Assembly: GCA_015499995.1 (NCBI GenBank)
Contig: JADNRV010000196.1
Coordinates: 1 to 64,000, forward strand
DNA length: 64,000 nucleotides
Direction: 5' to 3'
Origin: Flammula alnicola
Taxonomy: Eukaryota; Basidiomycota; Agaricomycetes; Agaricales; Strophariaceae
Positions 34,350 to 45,009 of the stretch are shown piece by piece. The first letter of the stretch is position 1, and each line of letters starts with the position of its first letter. Below the pieces are notes generated by a model, which worked only from the letters and a program-made list of their open reading frames with translations, was not told the origin of the DNA and ran no database searches. The position numbers and the translations under genes were made by a program.

Positions 34350-35090
34350 AACTGCCGGATTCATTGGGTAACTACGCGATTCTATTTATAACGTTACGCC
34401 TGTGGTCTATCAATTGTGGAGAACTCCGGGAACATCATGCTATCCACAAGCATTGACCAATGAAAAGGGGTTCAATGCATTTAGAATAAGTAAAGGACAT
34501 ATATTTAGTCTATAAAATAAACAAACTACAGGAGGAGTGCGCGGCGCGCAATAATGCATCCAACGGGCGCGTGGGGGCAGAGAAATTGACGGGATTGATG
34601 GCATCAATTATGGGAATGGGAGCAACGGAACGGAAATAATGAAATGATGTCATCGGAGATATGACACTGGCGCTTGATTTTGATCGCGGGAAGCCGGTGG
34701 GTAAGAAATGGGTGCTGATCTAAAAATAGTGCACTGCCAACGAAAATAATGCAAGGTTATCCGAAGCCCTCCCTTGCGATCCATCCCGTCCCGCCCCCCT
34801 AGGGCGGGGCAAACACCCAATATGGGTCGACAAAAATCATGAGAGCCTGTGTGCGCTTTTTCCGAACTCAAATCCGTCCCTGACGACGAGCAAGAGCTAT
34901 TTTGTATGCCCGCCACCTGTTTTCAGCATTGTTGACATGTGTTGTCTATGCCCGCCCCAAACAACAAGCCCCACCCGGCACCCACGGCATATTGTCCTCT
35001 GGGAGGCCTTGGGCAAGCTCCCCTTATAGATGTATAATGTATGTTGGGCAACTGGCCTTGCTTCATATAAGAATATAGCTTACAAGGCTG
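34350..35090. repeat. Right TIR of the KDZ transposon
   Basis: Imperfect inverse of 21536-22250, ending at the TSD copy 35091-35098. Confidence 0.85.
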
Positions 35091-35098
35091 TCGGAAAC

Positions 35099-37938
35099 TG
35101 CCGGATAAAGATCAACGTCGTTGAACGTCATTGATCTTGATCTCTAACCACCACCACCAACCCTCTCTTGCCTCTCCCCCATGCGCGGTGCCCCTCAAGA
35201 CGCACGAACGAACAAGTTGACGCCGTCGCGTGCTCCTCCGATCTTCGAAGGATGTAGGGTTCAGGTGGGCAGCGAGGGGACTGAGACCAAGGGCAGGCCC
35301 TGGTAGAGGGGGATCCGCAAGGTACGTGAGCAGAACGAGTCGGTACTGCCGACTCGTTCCGCTCTTCTACTTCAATCCACACACAGGGATGCTCACATCT
35401 CCCCACAGCTTGTACCTGCTTCGTCGTCTCCTTAGATTCGAACGTCGTCTGATGCAGATGACGTTCGAATCTGTGCTTGAAGCCTCACGTTAACACCCCC
35501 ACGGCCTTACACCACCGGCAAGCCCATCCGCTGTGCCATCTAGTCACCAAGTGCCATCCACCAGCTACGCTGTTCCAGCAACAACACCACCACGACTGCC
35601 GCCCCCGTTACAAGGACGACAGATGGCGAGGATGGCCGACAGACAGCGAGGATGGCAACTGACAGACTGCGAACACAACCGACGGACAGGGTGCATGGCT
35701 CGAGGTGGGCGCAGCGAGGCGAGGTGACGGCAAAGGGGCGGGCGGACGCGGTGACGATGAGGCGACAGCGGGATGATGCCGCCGCCGCTGCAACTATGCT
35801 GCCGTGGTAGCAGGTTCATCGACGATGCCGCACCGGCAGGTGCATCGACGCCGCAACCGTGCAGCTGCAGGTGCATCGACGCCGCAACAGCGGAGGCTAT
35901 CGAAGACGACCCCATGAGGCCGCGGGTCCAACGACGACGACCTATGATGCCGCAGGTGCATCGACGACTACCCGACGACACTGCGGGTGCATCGAAGACA
36001 ACCCCACGACGCCGCGGGTCCAATGAGGACGACCCACGACACCGCAAGTGCATCGACAACGACTCACCATCACAACCGCCTTTCAGCCAAGACCCCCCTC
36101 GTCGCTGTTTTCGACGTCAACGAGCTATTCGCTCACCCACACTTGCCCACACCAACCCGGACATCCCACGCGCACATAAACGACAGCACCTCCAGTACCA
36201 GCTCGACGTCGGTGCATATGGTATCCCACAACACCGCAACACCGACCCGTCCCGCTCCTTCACTCATCGCAAAGCCCTCATCCCTCGTCCCAACCTCCGC
36301 CAGCCGCAGCAGCAGCACCACGGATGTAGCACCCAAGACCGGTGCAGCCACAACCACGCCGCCACAGCACAACGCTGGCGGTGCAGGTGCAAGCACGACA
36401 ACAACGCCGCCGAGGCAGGCAGGCGCAGCAACGCGAGGTGGGCACAGCGAGGTGAGGTGACAGCAAAGGGGCGGGCGGGCATGGTGACGGCGAGGCAACA
36501 GCAGGACACTGCCGCTGCAATGACGAAGCCGCGACGGCGGGTGCATCGACGACAACGTCGCAGCTGCGCGTGCATCGACGACCACCCCAGGATGCCGCGG
36601 GTATGACAGACCTCCACCCGCTGCCGTCCAGGACGTATTACGAAGCCCCTCTACCTGCTACACCATCTCAAATGCCCACTCACCTTTCCGGTTATACAGC
36701 GCACAGAGTGCTCAAAGGCTGCGAGAGTTGACCAGTGCTCTGTCTACTGCGGCAATCCCTACACACCCAGAACGGCCACCACAAAGCAGCTAGAAGGCGA
36801 TACGTGAGAGACGGACCTGCGGTCATGCAAACACTGCCTACAAGCACCGTCGGCCTCTCCGCCTCCATTCTCGACATCCTGCACACCTTATCAATCGGCG
36901 ATCAGTGGGTCGTACACGTTCGAACAGCGGTGTGCGGTGGGCGTCGATTTCGATGCTGGAAGGGATCGGGCGGGGTCTAGGTCAAGGTTAGTTCAATGCA
37001 ACACCTATTAATGAAGTTATAACTTATGTTTACGTGTCTACAGTGCAACAAGCCTCTGGACACAGAGAAACACCATCAGAACAATGCCAGCAGTGCGAGA
37101 AGAGGTTAGAGATGCCTACACACTAGAAACAACACTGCCGCCTCCGCCATTTACCCTCCACGTCGTACAGCATGTCCGTGGGCCGTGATCGAGGGCTTCG
37201 GCCTTGGGTCAAGGGGTTGCGAGCAAAAGGCGATCCCACCCCCTTTCACTCATTGTTTGAAGGGCTGTATATGTTCGACTTGCAGCAATACAATGATGGG
37301 TTTCAGTGCTGGAGGTTGCGGGGCAGGATCAATGGCCAAGGTTAGTTCAATCCTATAGCTACAAACGAGATCCTGACTTACATTCACGTCTCTACAGCAC
37401 CGAATCTCTAGTTACGAAGCAACTTAGTCAGAACGATGGTGGACAGTGCAAGAAGAGGCCAGAGTTACCTGCAGACTGGAAATGGTGCCGACGCCGACGC
37501 CATTCACCTTCCTCAGTGTGGAACGTGTCTGCGGGCTCGTGGTCACAGCGGGTTGCTCGTGGGTGGAGGATTTGCAGGTAGGGGGGGAAAGCGGATCTAG
37601 ATGGGGCATTGTCGAGCGAGCTGGCAGGTAAGTCCATATCTAACAAGGTTCGTGCGATACTTACTGATAAGTTCCAGTAGGCGGAGCCCATCGACGTCAC
37701 GGGTGCATCGACACCAGGGATGCATCAATGACGAGCCCGCGACGTTGCGGGCGCATCGACGCCATGGGTACATCGACGCCACGGGTGCATCCACGAAGAG
37801 CCTGCGATGTCATGGGGCTCATCGACGCCGCAGGTGCATTGACAATGAGCCCCACAACATTGCGGCCGCATCGATGCTGTGGGTACAATGACGACGACAC
37901 CGCAACAGCGGGTACATCGCGATGACCCCACGATGCCA
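35099..37938. other. E2 arm: hairpin modules, GTC-rich repeats and exon-like debris
   Basis: 35105-35490 is the inverse of 8100-8470 (35-bp palindrome at 35329-35364, hairpin A at 35434-35472). 35700-36610 is the inverted counterpart of the GTC-rich region of E1. 36610-37680 holds unmatched sequence with short GTTAGTTCAATGC/AACACC blocks repeated near 36985 and 37340, possibly introns of a decayed gene. 37680-37938 is another GCATCGACG repeat tract. No protein domain was recognised. Confidence 0.55.
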
Positions 37939-37946
37939 CTGGTACC

Positions 37947-38790
37947 ACCTGTATGTGCCAGTATCATGTATGATACCTGGGCTGCCTGCCAATAAGGAGT
38001 GTACATCCACAAGGCTAACAACCCCCTTGGGCAGTTGCCCAACACTATGCAACATAATATCTATAGGCTGCCGGGGTGCCAGAGATGGCTTTGGTGCTTG
38101 TTGTTGGGGCGGGTGATGGTAAATAGTTGTCAACAATGCCAGAAATGATGTCCGGCACTGTATTTTGGGTGCTGCTCATCGTCGGGGGCGCTTTTGGGCG
38201 CGGGAAAAAATCTAATAGGATCCATTAATATATTCTGACCTGCCGCCACCCTTTGCGCGCCTCGGGGAGGGCGGGGATGGGTGGATTGACGAGAATGGCT
38301 TTGGATGACGTTCCTATTTGGGGCGGGGCTGCTGTCAAACAACTGTCAACAACGTGGGAAATGATGCTCGGGGTTGTATTTGGGCTCTTGCTCATCGTCG
38401 GGGGCGGTTTTGAGCACGGAAAAAAATCCAATAGGGTCTAGTAATATATTGCTACCCATTGCCGCCCTTTGCGCGCCTCATGGGGGGCGGGGATGGGTGG
38501 ATTAAAGAGAATGACTTTGGATGACATTCTAAAAATAGATGGAAAGCGCCCTAGTGTGATATTTTTAGATGTCAGCGCTTGTGCCTTGTTTTGTTATCTA
38601 TAGATTAGATTGCCAGAAAGCGCCCAGCGTAATATTTTTAGATCCAAATGCTCGTGCCTCGGTGCCTGTCTCTGTTATCTATAGATTAGATATATTTTAT
38701 TAATCCCATGCTGCATGTTTAAAAATAGACTTGGTTCATTTTCTCTTTGCTCGAAAATCTCAGGTAAAAAGATTAAAATAGAACACATTG
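37947..38790. repeat. Left TIR of NA2
   Basis: Inverse of 42740-43565, with the same two-fold GGGGGCG..TTTGCGCGCCTC unit and two GTTATCTATAGATTAGAT units as NA1. Confidence 0.9.
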
Positions 38791-38899
38791 AATATATTTA
38801 AACTATGATACTACTAGTCATAAGGTATACAAAAAAGACCAATAAAATACATGAGTAAAATGAGCAAGGAGGGGACATGTTGACGTGAGGGACGCACGT

Positions 38900-39520
38900 C
38901 GACGCCTCGCCTGCTGCTGCTCATCCTCATTCCCCTCGTCATTGGATGGCTGCTGCCACTGCTCCCCCCTCATCGTCACCCCCATAACAGAGCCGCAGCA
39001 GCACCGGTTGTGCTGCTGCTCGTTGTCGTCGTACCCGAGCAGCAGCTGGTCGCGCTCCTGCTCGTTATCGTCGTCGTGCCCCAGCAGCAGCTGGTCGTTC
39101 TGCTACTCGTCATCGTCGCCGTATCCACGCAGCAGCGGTCGTGCTGCTGCTCGTCGTCGTCGTACCCGAGCAGCAGCTGATTGCGCTGCTGCTCGTTATC
39201 GTCGCCGTATCCGAGCAGCAGCGGTCGTGCTGCTGCTCGTGGTCGTCGTCGTATCCGAGCATGTTGTCGCCGTATCCGAGCAGCAGTCGGTCGCGCTGCT
39301 GCTCGTCGTCATCGTGTATCCGAGCAGCAGCGGTCGTGCTGCTGCGGTCCCCTCGCTATCATCTTCGAGCCCGAGCAGCAGCGGTTGTGCGCTGTCACCT
39401 CGCCGTCGTTGTCGTATCTGAGCAGCAGCAGCAACAGCGGTCGTGCTGCTGCTGCCGCTGCTACTTCCATCTCGTCCCTCGTCCTTGTGGTCGCATCGCA
39501 TGAGCGGCGGTCGCACTGCT
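38900..39520. repeat. Hairpin-unit CAG/CTG array in NA2 (plus orientation)
   Basis: Units of the type CCGAGCAGCAGC-GGTCGT-GCTGCTGCTCG, as in NA1. Confidence 0.9.
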
Positions 39521-39932
39521 CACGGCAGTGCTGGGAGGTGAGGCGGCGGGTGTTGACGTCGGCCATGGATGTGGGCAGAGGGGTGGTGCCAAAAAGTGGT
39601 GATGAGGGAGAGGGGGAATAGCGGTGGTTCAGGATAACGACCGTGCATAAGCCAGGGTGCGCGGTGGCAGCCTAGTCGGCTGGTGGGTGACGCCAAATGG
39701 TGCGGCGGACGGGGCTTGTGGGGCGTGTAAGGTCGTGGTGGTGGGGTCCGAGGTAAAGCTTCGAATGTCGTCTACATGAGACAACGTTCTCGCTAGCCTT
39801 CAGGCGTTCGTGCCCATGCTCGGTGGTCCCGAACCTCCCCTTCACCTCTTATCCCTTCCCTTTGAATCCGTAGGCGGCTTTGGGGAGCCGAGACGACAGG
39901 GCGGCGGGGCTCGAAGGTCGCAAGAATGAACT

Positions 39933-39999
39933 CGAACGCCGTCTGGTATACCCAGACGACGTTCGACGTTGAAAGAGGAGACTGCGTCGTCTCCTCTTT
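39933..39999. repeat. Variant paired hairpins in NA2
   Basis: Arms CGAACGCCGTCTGG / CCAGACGACGTTCG (39933-39965), then AAAGAGGAGAC / GTCTCCTCTTT (to 39999). Same design as the hairpin A/B pair, with changed arm sequences kept complementary. Confidence 0.75.
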
Positions 40000-40269
40000 T
40001 GCCTGTGGGTGGAAGGGTGAGCCGTGGGGTATCGAACAATGAATTGTGGAGTTTATCACGTACCGGGCGGGTCTCCCTCTGCCAGGGTCTCCCCTTGAGC
40101 ACTCTAACCCCTCATCTCCCACCTGCATCCTTCCCAAGTCAGCCCATCCGTCAACAAGGGGAGGGGCATGCGAGGTGGTGGTTGGTCTCGTTCGAATTGT
40201 ACCGCACCTATTAACAGCCCAAAATGTTAGAATATAAGAAAAGTTATTAAAATAAAGACTTACCAACCT

Positions 40270-41220
40270 TTATTAAAGTCCTCGAGGGGTCGGGATAGGC
40301 CAGAGAGACGGGGAAGGATGGTGGGGTGGTGGAGGAAGTTAACGATCAACGACGTTGAACCGTCGTTGATGGTTATCCGGCGTTTTCCGAGAGTGACGCG
40401 ATTGGCTGGCAAACTCGGACCGGCCACCCTCCGATCCGTCGTCGAGGTCTCGAACATCCCCGAGGACATCCACAGCACATATGAGGATAGGTTTAACGCC
40501 GGAATATATACACTATGTCATTTAGAACACAAATATTAAATTTACAGTGAAAATAGCAATAGTACTGCCCATTGAATCGAGTTTGCGAGCGACCGTGGTG
40601 ATTTCGGGTATTCTAAAGACATCTACCTTGCATTTAGTGGTACAATAAACCTATTGATATCTCGATATACTGTATACTTTGACTAAGGAGTGCCATCAGA
40701 TTAATCTTGAGGGGTTCCCCAGAGAGTCTTCGGAGTAGGTACAAGAATACGGACATTCTCGTCAACTAACGCATGAAACCAATAAGAAATCTTTGGACAA
40801 TATGATCACCAAGATGGTATTTCGAAGTTTTGAACATCTTGACTCACTGTAAGCCTCACAAAGTATCTGGAAAATCTCTATTTCATTCAAATTATACTTC
40901 TACTACATTATCCTCAGTTCGATATGATTTCAAGTAAACCTAGTATAAGATATCTCACCTCAAATGCCAGAAATCACCTCGTTTGACCATCTCTTCCTGA
41001 ATCGGTAGGATTTCAACATCTGGAATCCGGTGAAAATGCTTGAAATATATTTTAAACTACTTATCAATATACTTTAAATATTTTTTGGCCCTCGGATGGG
41101 CTGGGGAATGTCACGGAGAAGTTGGAAACCTCGACGAGCATTTGGGTGTTTGGCCGGTCCGAGTTTGCCAGCCAATCGCGTCACTCTCGGCAAACGCCGG
41201 ATAACCATCAACGACGGTTC
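40270..41220. repeat. Nested inverted repeat with AT-rich core in NA2
   Basis: Arms near 40340-40500 and 41085-41220 (GTTATCCGGCGTTTKCCGAGAGTGACGCG type) surround an AT-rich core that matches 12140-12740 of NA1 inverted. Confidence 0.7.
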
Positions 41221-41437
41221 TCCAACCAACACCACCACCCTCCTTCGCCTCTCCCTCATCCACCCCGTCCCACAAAGCCACCATCCAGGTCCCTACGACG
41301 CAAACGAAGCTGCCCACGACGCTGTATGCCCCTCTCCCTCATCGAGGTAATGTGGGCCGGCTCTGGAAGAAGATGGGAGGGAGATGAGGGGTAAGGACGC
41401 GAGGGGAGACCTGTGAGAGGGAGACCCACCCGGTAAG

Positions 41438-41467
41438 CAACGAATCGAGTCGTATGACTCGATTCAT
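41438..41467. repeat. Palindrome in NA2
   Basis: Arms AACGAATCGAGTC / GACTCGATTCATT, counterpart of 11749-11780 with one arm mismatch. Confidence 0.75.
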
Positions 41468-41509
41468 TTTCTCCTTCCTCCCTCCCTCCACCCACTTACC
41501 CGAAGGCAA

Positions 41510-42600
41510 CGAGGGGGTAGCAGCAGCAGCAGCAGCGGTCCCGCGGCTGCTGCTCGGATACGGCGACGACGACGAGTTGGGAGGAGCCGCAGCACGACGG
41601 CTGCCGCTCGGACACGGCGACGACGACGGGAACAGTAGCAGCAGCACGACGGCTGCTGCTGATCGGATACGGCGACGACGACGGGAACAGCAGCAGCACG
41701 ACGGCTGCTGTTCGTATACTGATACGGCGATGAGGAGGAGGTGGGAGCAGCAGCAGCAGCAGGAAGACCGCTGCTGCTGCTTGTACACAGACGGCGACGA
41801 CGACGGGAACAGCGGCTGCAGCACGACTGCGGCTGCTGCTCGTCTACAGCGACGGCGACAAGGTGGAAGCAGCAGCAGCAGTGCCCCACTGCTGCTTCTC
41901 AGATACGGCGACGACGTCGAGGTGGGAGGAGCGGCTGCACGACGGCTGCCGCTCGGATACGACGACGACCGCAAGATGGGAGCGGCAGCAGCAGGCTCGT
42001 ACATGACGCCGGCGACAAGGTGGGAACAGCAGCGGCAGCACGACCGCTGCTGCCGCTCGTATAAGGACACGACGACGACTCGGAGGAGGGCGGAGCAACG
42101 GCAGCACGACGGCCGCTGCCGCTCGTTTACGAATGCGGCGACGAGGAGGTGGGAGTAGCAGCAGTGCGACTGCTGCTGCTGCTCCTATACGGATACGGCG
42201 ACCGACAAGGAGGTGGGAGCAGCAGCAGCCACACGACGGTGGCTGCTGCTCGTATACGGCGACGTTGACAAGGCGGGAGCAGCAGCAGAAGCGGCGCCCA
42301 GTGCTGCTTCTTGTATACGACGACGACGAGGGGGAGCAGCAGCAGCAGTCGTGCTGCTGCTGCTGCTCGTATACGGTGACGACGAGGACGAGCAGCAGCA
42401 GCACCCATTGCTGCTGCTCAGATACGGCGGGAGCACCAGCACGATGGCTGCCGCTGGGATACGACGACGGCAAGGTGGGAGCAGTGGCAGCAACGCGACG
42501 GCCGCTGCTGCTCCGTTATGACGGCGATAACGAGGTGGGAGCGGCGGCGGCAGCGATACGACGACAAGGAGGAGAACGAGGATGAGCAGCTGCAGGAGAG
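41510..42600. repeat. Hairpin-unit CAG/CTG array in NA2 (inverted)
   Basis: Over twenty units of GAGCAGCAGC..GCTGCTGCTC type, more diverged and with varied spacers than the plus-oriented array. Confidence 0.9.
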
Positions 42601-42739
42601 GCACCGACGTGTGTTACTCACGTCGACGCCCTCCTTGTTCTCTTGTCCTCGTTTCAGTCTTGTATTATATTTTCTGTGTTGTATACCTATCAAAGTTAAA
42701 ATATATTCAAAGGTTTCTATTGAATCTTTTTACCTGAGG

Positions 42740-43565
42740 TTTTCGAGCACAGAGGCAACAGGCCAAAATGAAGTGTGTCTATTTTTAAACATGCAGCAGC
42801 GTGGGATTAAAGGAAAGTATCTAATCTATAGATAACAGCGACAGGCGCCGAGGCACGAGCGTCTGCATCTAAAAATATCAGGGTTGGGCGCTTTCTGGCT
42901 ATCTAATCTATAGATAACAAAACAAGGCACAAGCGCTGACATCTAAAAATATCACACTAGGGCGCTTTCCGTCTATTTTTAGAATGTCATCCAAAGTCAT
43001 TCTCTTTAATCCACCCATCCCTGCCCCCCATGAGGCGCGCAAAGGGCGGCAATGGGTAGCAATATATTACTAGACCCTATTGGATTTTTTTCCGTGCTCA
43101 AAACCGCCCCCGACGATGAGCAAGAGCCCAAATACAACCCCGAGCATCATTTCCCACGTTGTTGACGGTTGTTTGACAGCAGCCCCGCCCCAAATAGGAA
43201 CGTCATCCAAAGCCATTCTCGTCAATCCACCCATCCCCGCCCTCCCCGAGGCGCGCAAAGGGTGGCGGCAGGTCAGAATATATTAATGGATCCTATTAGA
43301 TTTTTTCCCGCGCCCAAAAGCGCCCCCGACGATGAGCAGCACCCAAAATACAGTGCCGGACATCATTTCTGGCATTGTTGACAACTATTTACCATCACCC
43401 GCCCCAACAACAAGCACCAAAGCCGTCTCTGGCACCCCGGCAGCCTGTAGGTATTATGTTGCATAGTGTTGGGCAACTGCCCAACAGGCTTGTTAGCCTT
43501 GTGGATGTACACTCCTTATTGGCAGGCAGCCCAGGTATCATATATAATTCTAGCTTACATGGCTG
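42740..43565. repeat. Right TIR of NA2
   Basis: Inverse of 37947-38790. Confidence 0.9.
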
Positions 43566-43769
43566 CTGGTACTTCGACGACGATGGCACAGCTGCAGGTG
43601 CATCGATGATGACCGCACGACACCGACATCGCAGGTGCATCCACAACAACGCCACGACGCCACGGGCTCAACGATGATGGCGATGCTGCAACAGCGGGTG
43701 CATCGATGATGATGTCCCAGCAACGATGGCTAATGTTTTAGATACTTTGGTAATATAATTTTACATTAT

Positions 43770-44049
43770 GTAGCTATAAAATGAATTATATTTGGAAAAT
43801 GGCCACCTAGATTCTTAGACTGCTCTGAAAGTGTCATAGGATATATTAAAATTGATACAAGTTCCTGGGAAGTCTCCTGGCATCACAGGAGTGTCATAGG
43901 ATATATTAAAATTGATGGAACCTTCTGGGAAGTCTCCTGGCATCACAGGAGTGTCCCAGGGCACATATAATGCCCTGGGATGCCCTGGTAGTATGTCTTC
44001 CAGCCAAATTTTCCTAGGATGACCTGGGGCAAAAGTGTTTTTCCTGATG
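43770..44049. repeat. L end of E2
   Basis: Near-identical inverse of 5327-5620, ending CCTGATG at 44049. Confidence 0.85.
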
Positions 44050-44051
44050 AA

Positions 44052-44373
44052 ATAGTGCGCGGCGAATTCAGTACAATCAGTGTATTGCTGAATAGCTAGC
44101 TACAAAATACTGTGGCTAGGAGCGTGAGACACAGCTAGTGGAAGTTAGATGCGAGTGTGTCGAATACTAGCGAGCATATCTTGTGACTTACTATGAGACG
44201 CACGGGACGCGGATGCGTTAGTTAGACGCACGCGCTACCCTCTACCCGGGGGACTATCAAAAGTGGTAATAGGACGAGAAAGGAAAGCAGGAACCAGCAG
44301 TAATGATGGCCATGGATCTGGAATAAAGTGGCACTGCTAGCCGAGATGCACGCATGATGCGCATGGTACGCGG
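44052..44373. mobile_element. LTR-like unit A1, right half
   Basis: Continuation of 19252-19565 after the E2 insertion. It ends GGTACGCGG. Confidence 0.8.
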
Positions 44374-45009
44374 TGATAGGGCCGCAAACCGGCCACGCAT
44401 GAATTTTGCAATATATCATCTTTTACCTATGGAATATTACCGAGACAAAGAGACTATAACGCACCCAAGTTAGTAGTCTGAAGCCTAGCTATGCGACTAC
44501 TAGCTGTCATATAACCTGTGACAATGGTAATCAGACGCGGTTCAGAGCTAGCTGAGTCCGTATGATAAGCCGGGAGACAGTTAAAAGTTAGAAAACAGTG
44601 AAACAGAGAACGCATAAGTCATAAACGACTAGCGAGGCATAAACGCACCATGGGGAATAAATTAAAAGACTTCTGGATGCTTTGGAAATAGTGCGCGGCG
44701 AATTCAGTACAATCAATGTATTGCTGAATAGCTAGCTACAAAATACTACAACTAGGAGTGCGAGACACAGCTAGTGAGAGCTAGACGCGAATGCATCGAC
44801 TACTAGCGAGCGTATCTTGTGACTTACTGAGAAACGCACGGGACGCGGACGCGTTAGTTAGACGCACGCTCTACCCTCTACCCGGGGGACTACCAAAAGT
44901 GGTAATAAGATGAGAAAGGAAAGAAGGAACCGGCATCAATGATGGCCGCAGATCCGGAATAAAGCGGCACCGCTAGCCGAGACGCACGCATGATGCGCAT
45001 GGTACGCGG
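44374..45009. mobile_element. LTR-like unit A2 (636 bp)
   Basis: Direct tandem copy of A1 (TGATAGGG...GTACGCGG), same length, uninterrupted. It supplies the empty site for E2 at 44681-44690. Confidence 0.8.

Larger units (their letters stand above)
21536..35090 (+). mobile_element. KDZ DNA transposon, 13.6 kb, with 8-bp TSD
   Basis: The perfect 8-bp direct repeat TCGGAAAC flanks it (21528-21535 and 35091-35098). E1 contains the same locus uninterrupted (8467-8474, GTTTCCGA on the plus strand), which is the empty site. Termini are ACCTGTATAAGCC at the left and, read inward from the right, CAGCCTTGTAAGC, followed by imperfect TIRs of about 700-740 bp. Inside are the KDZ transposase (30200-33918), a large associated gene (22366-24865), a motif-repeat gene (25419-27589) and a small basic coiled gene (27903-28388). 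An 8-bp TSD is the known signature of the Zisupton/KDZ group. No TET/JBP gene, sometimes carried by fungal KDZ elements, was found. Confidence 0.92.
37947..43565. mobile_element. NA2: non-autonomous KDZ-type element (5.6 kb) inside E2
   Basis: Terminus ACCTGTATGTGCC at 37947 and, read inward from 43565, CAGCCATGTAAGCTAG, the same pair as in NA1 and the autonomous KDZ element. Flanks CTGGTACC (37939-37946) and CTGGTACT (43566-43573) match at 7 of 8 positions. TIRs are about 830 bp. The core holds hairpin-unit arrays in inverted orientation (38900-39520 and 41510-42600), a nested inverted repeat with an AT-rich core (40270-41220) and hairpins. No transposase gene. Confidence 0.87.
19566..44049 (-). 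mobile_element. Transposable element E2 (CATCAGG-terminus family), 24.5 kb with nested KDZ and NA2
   Basis: Termini CATCAGGAAAAACACTTTT at 19566 and its inverse ending CCTGATG at 44049. Flanks are AA at 19564-19565 and 44050-44051, and tandem copy A2 at 44681-44690 shows the uninterrupted target (TTTGGAAATA). Relative to E1 it is inverted: R end on the left, L end on the right. Removing the KDZ transposon (21536-35090), NA2 (37947-43565) and their TSDs leaves about 5.3 kb collinear in outline with E1. The only recognised coding potential of its own is the mini-exon gene remnant at 20040-21245. Confidence 0.85.

Noticed and set aside
21536..35090. TET/JBP dioxygenase gene carried by the KDZ element
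   Set aside because: Some fungal KDZ elements carry one, but no iron-binding HxD...H dioxygenase-like sequence was seen in any reading of this interior.
5327..44049. One giant 38.7-kb transposon with 290-bp TIRs
   Set aside because: The outermost ends match as TIRs, but empty sites and TSDs show two separate insertions (5327-16027 and 19566-44049) of one family in opposite orientation with GH16 DNA between them.
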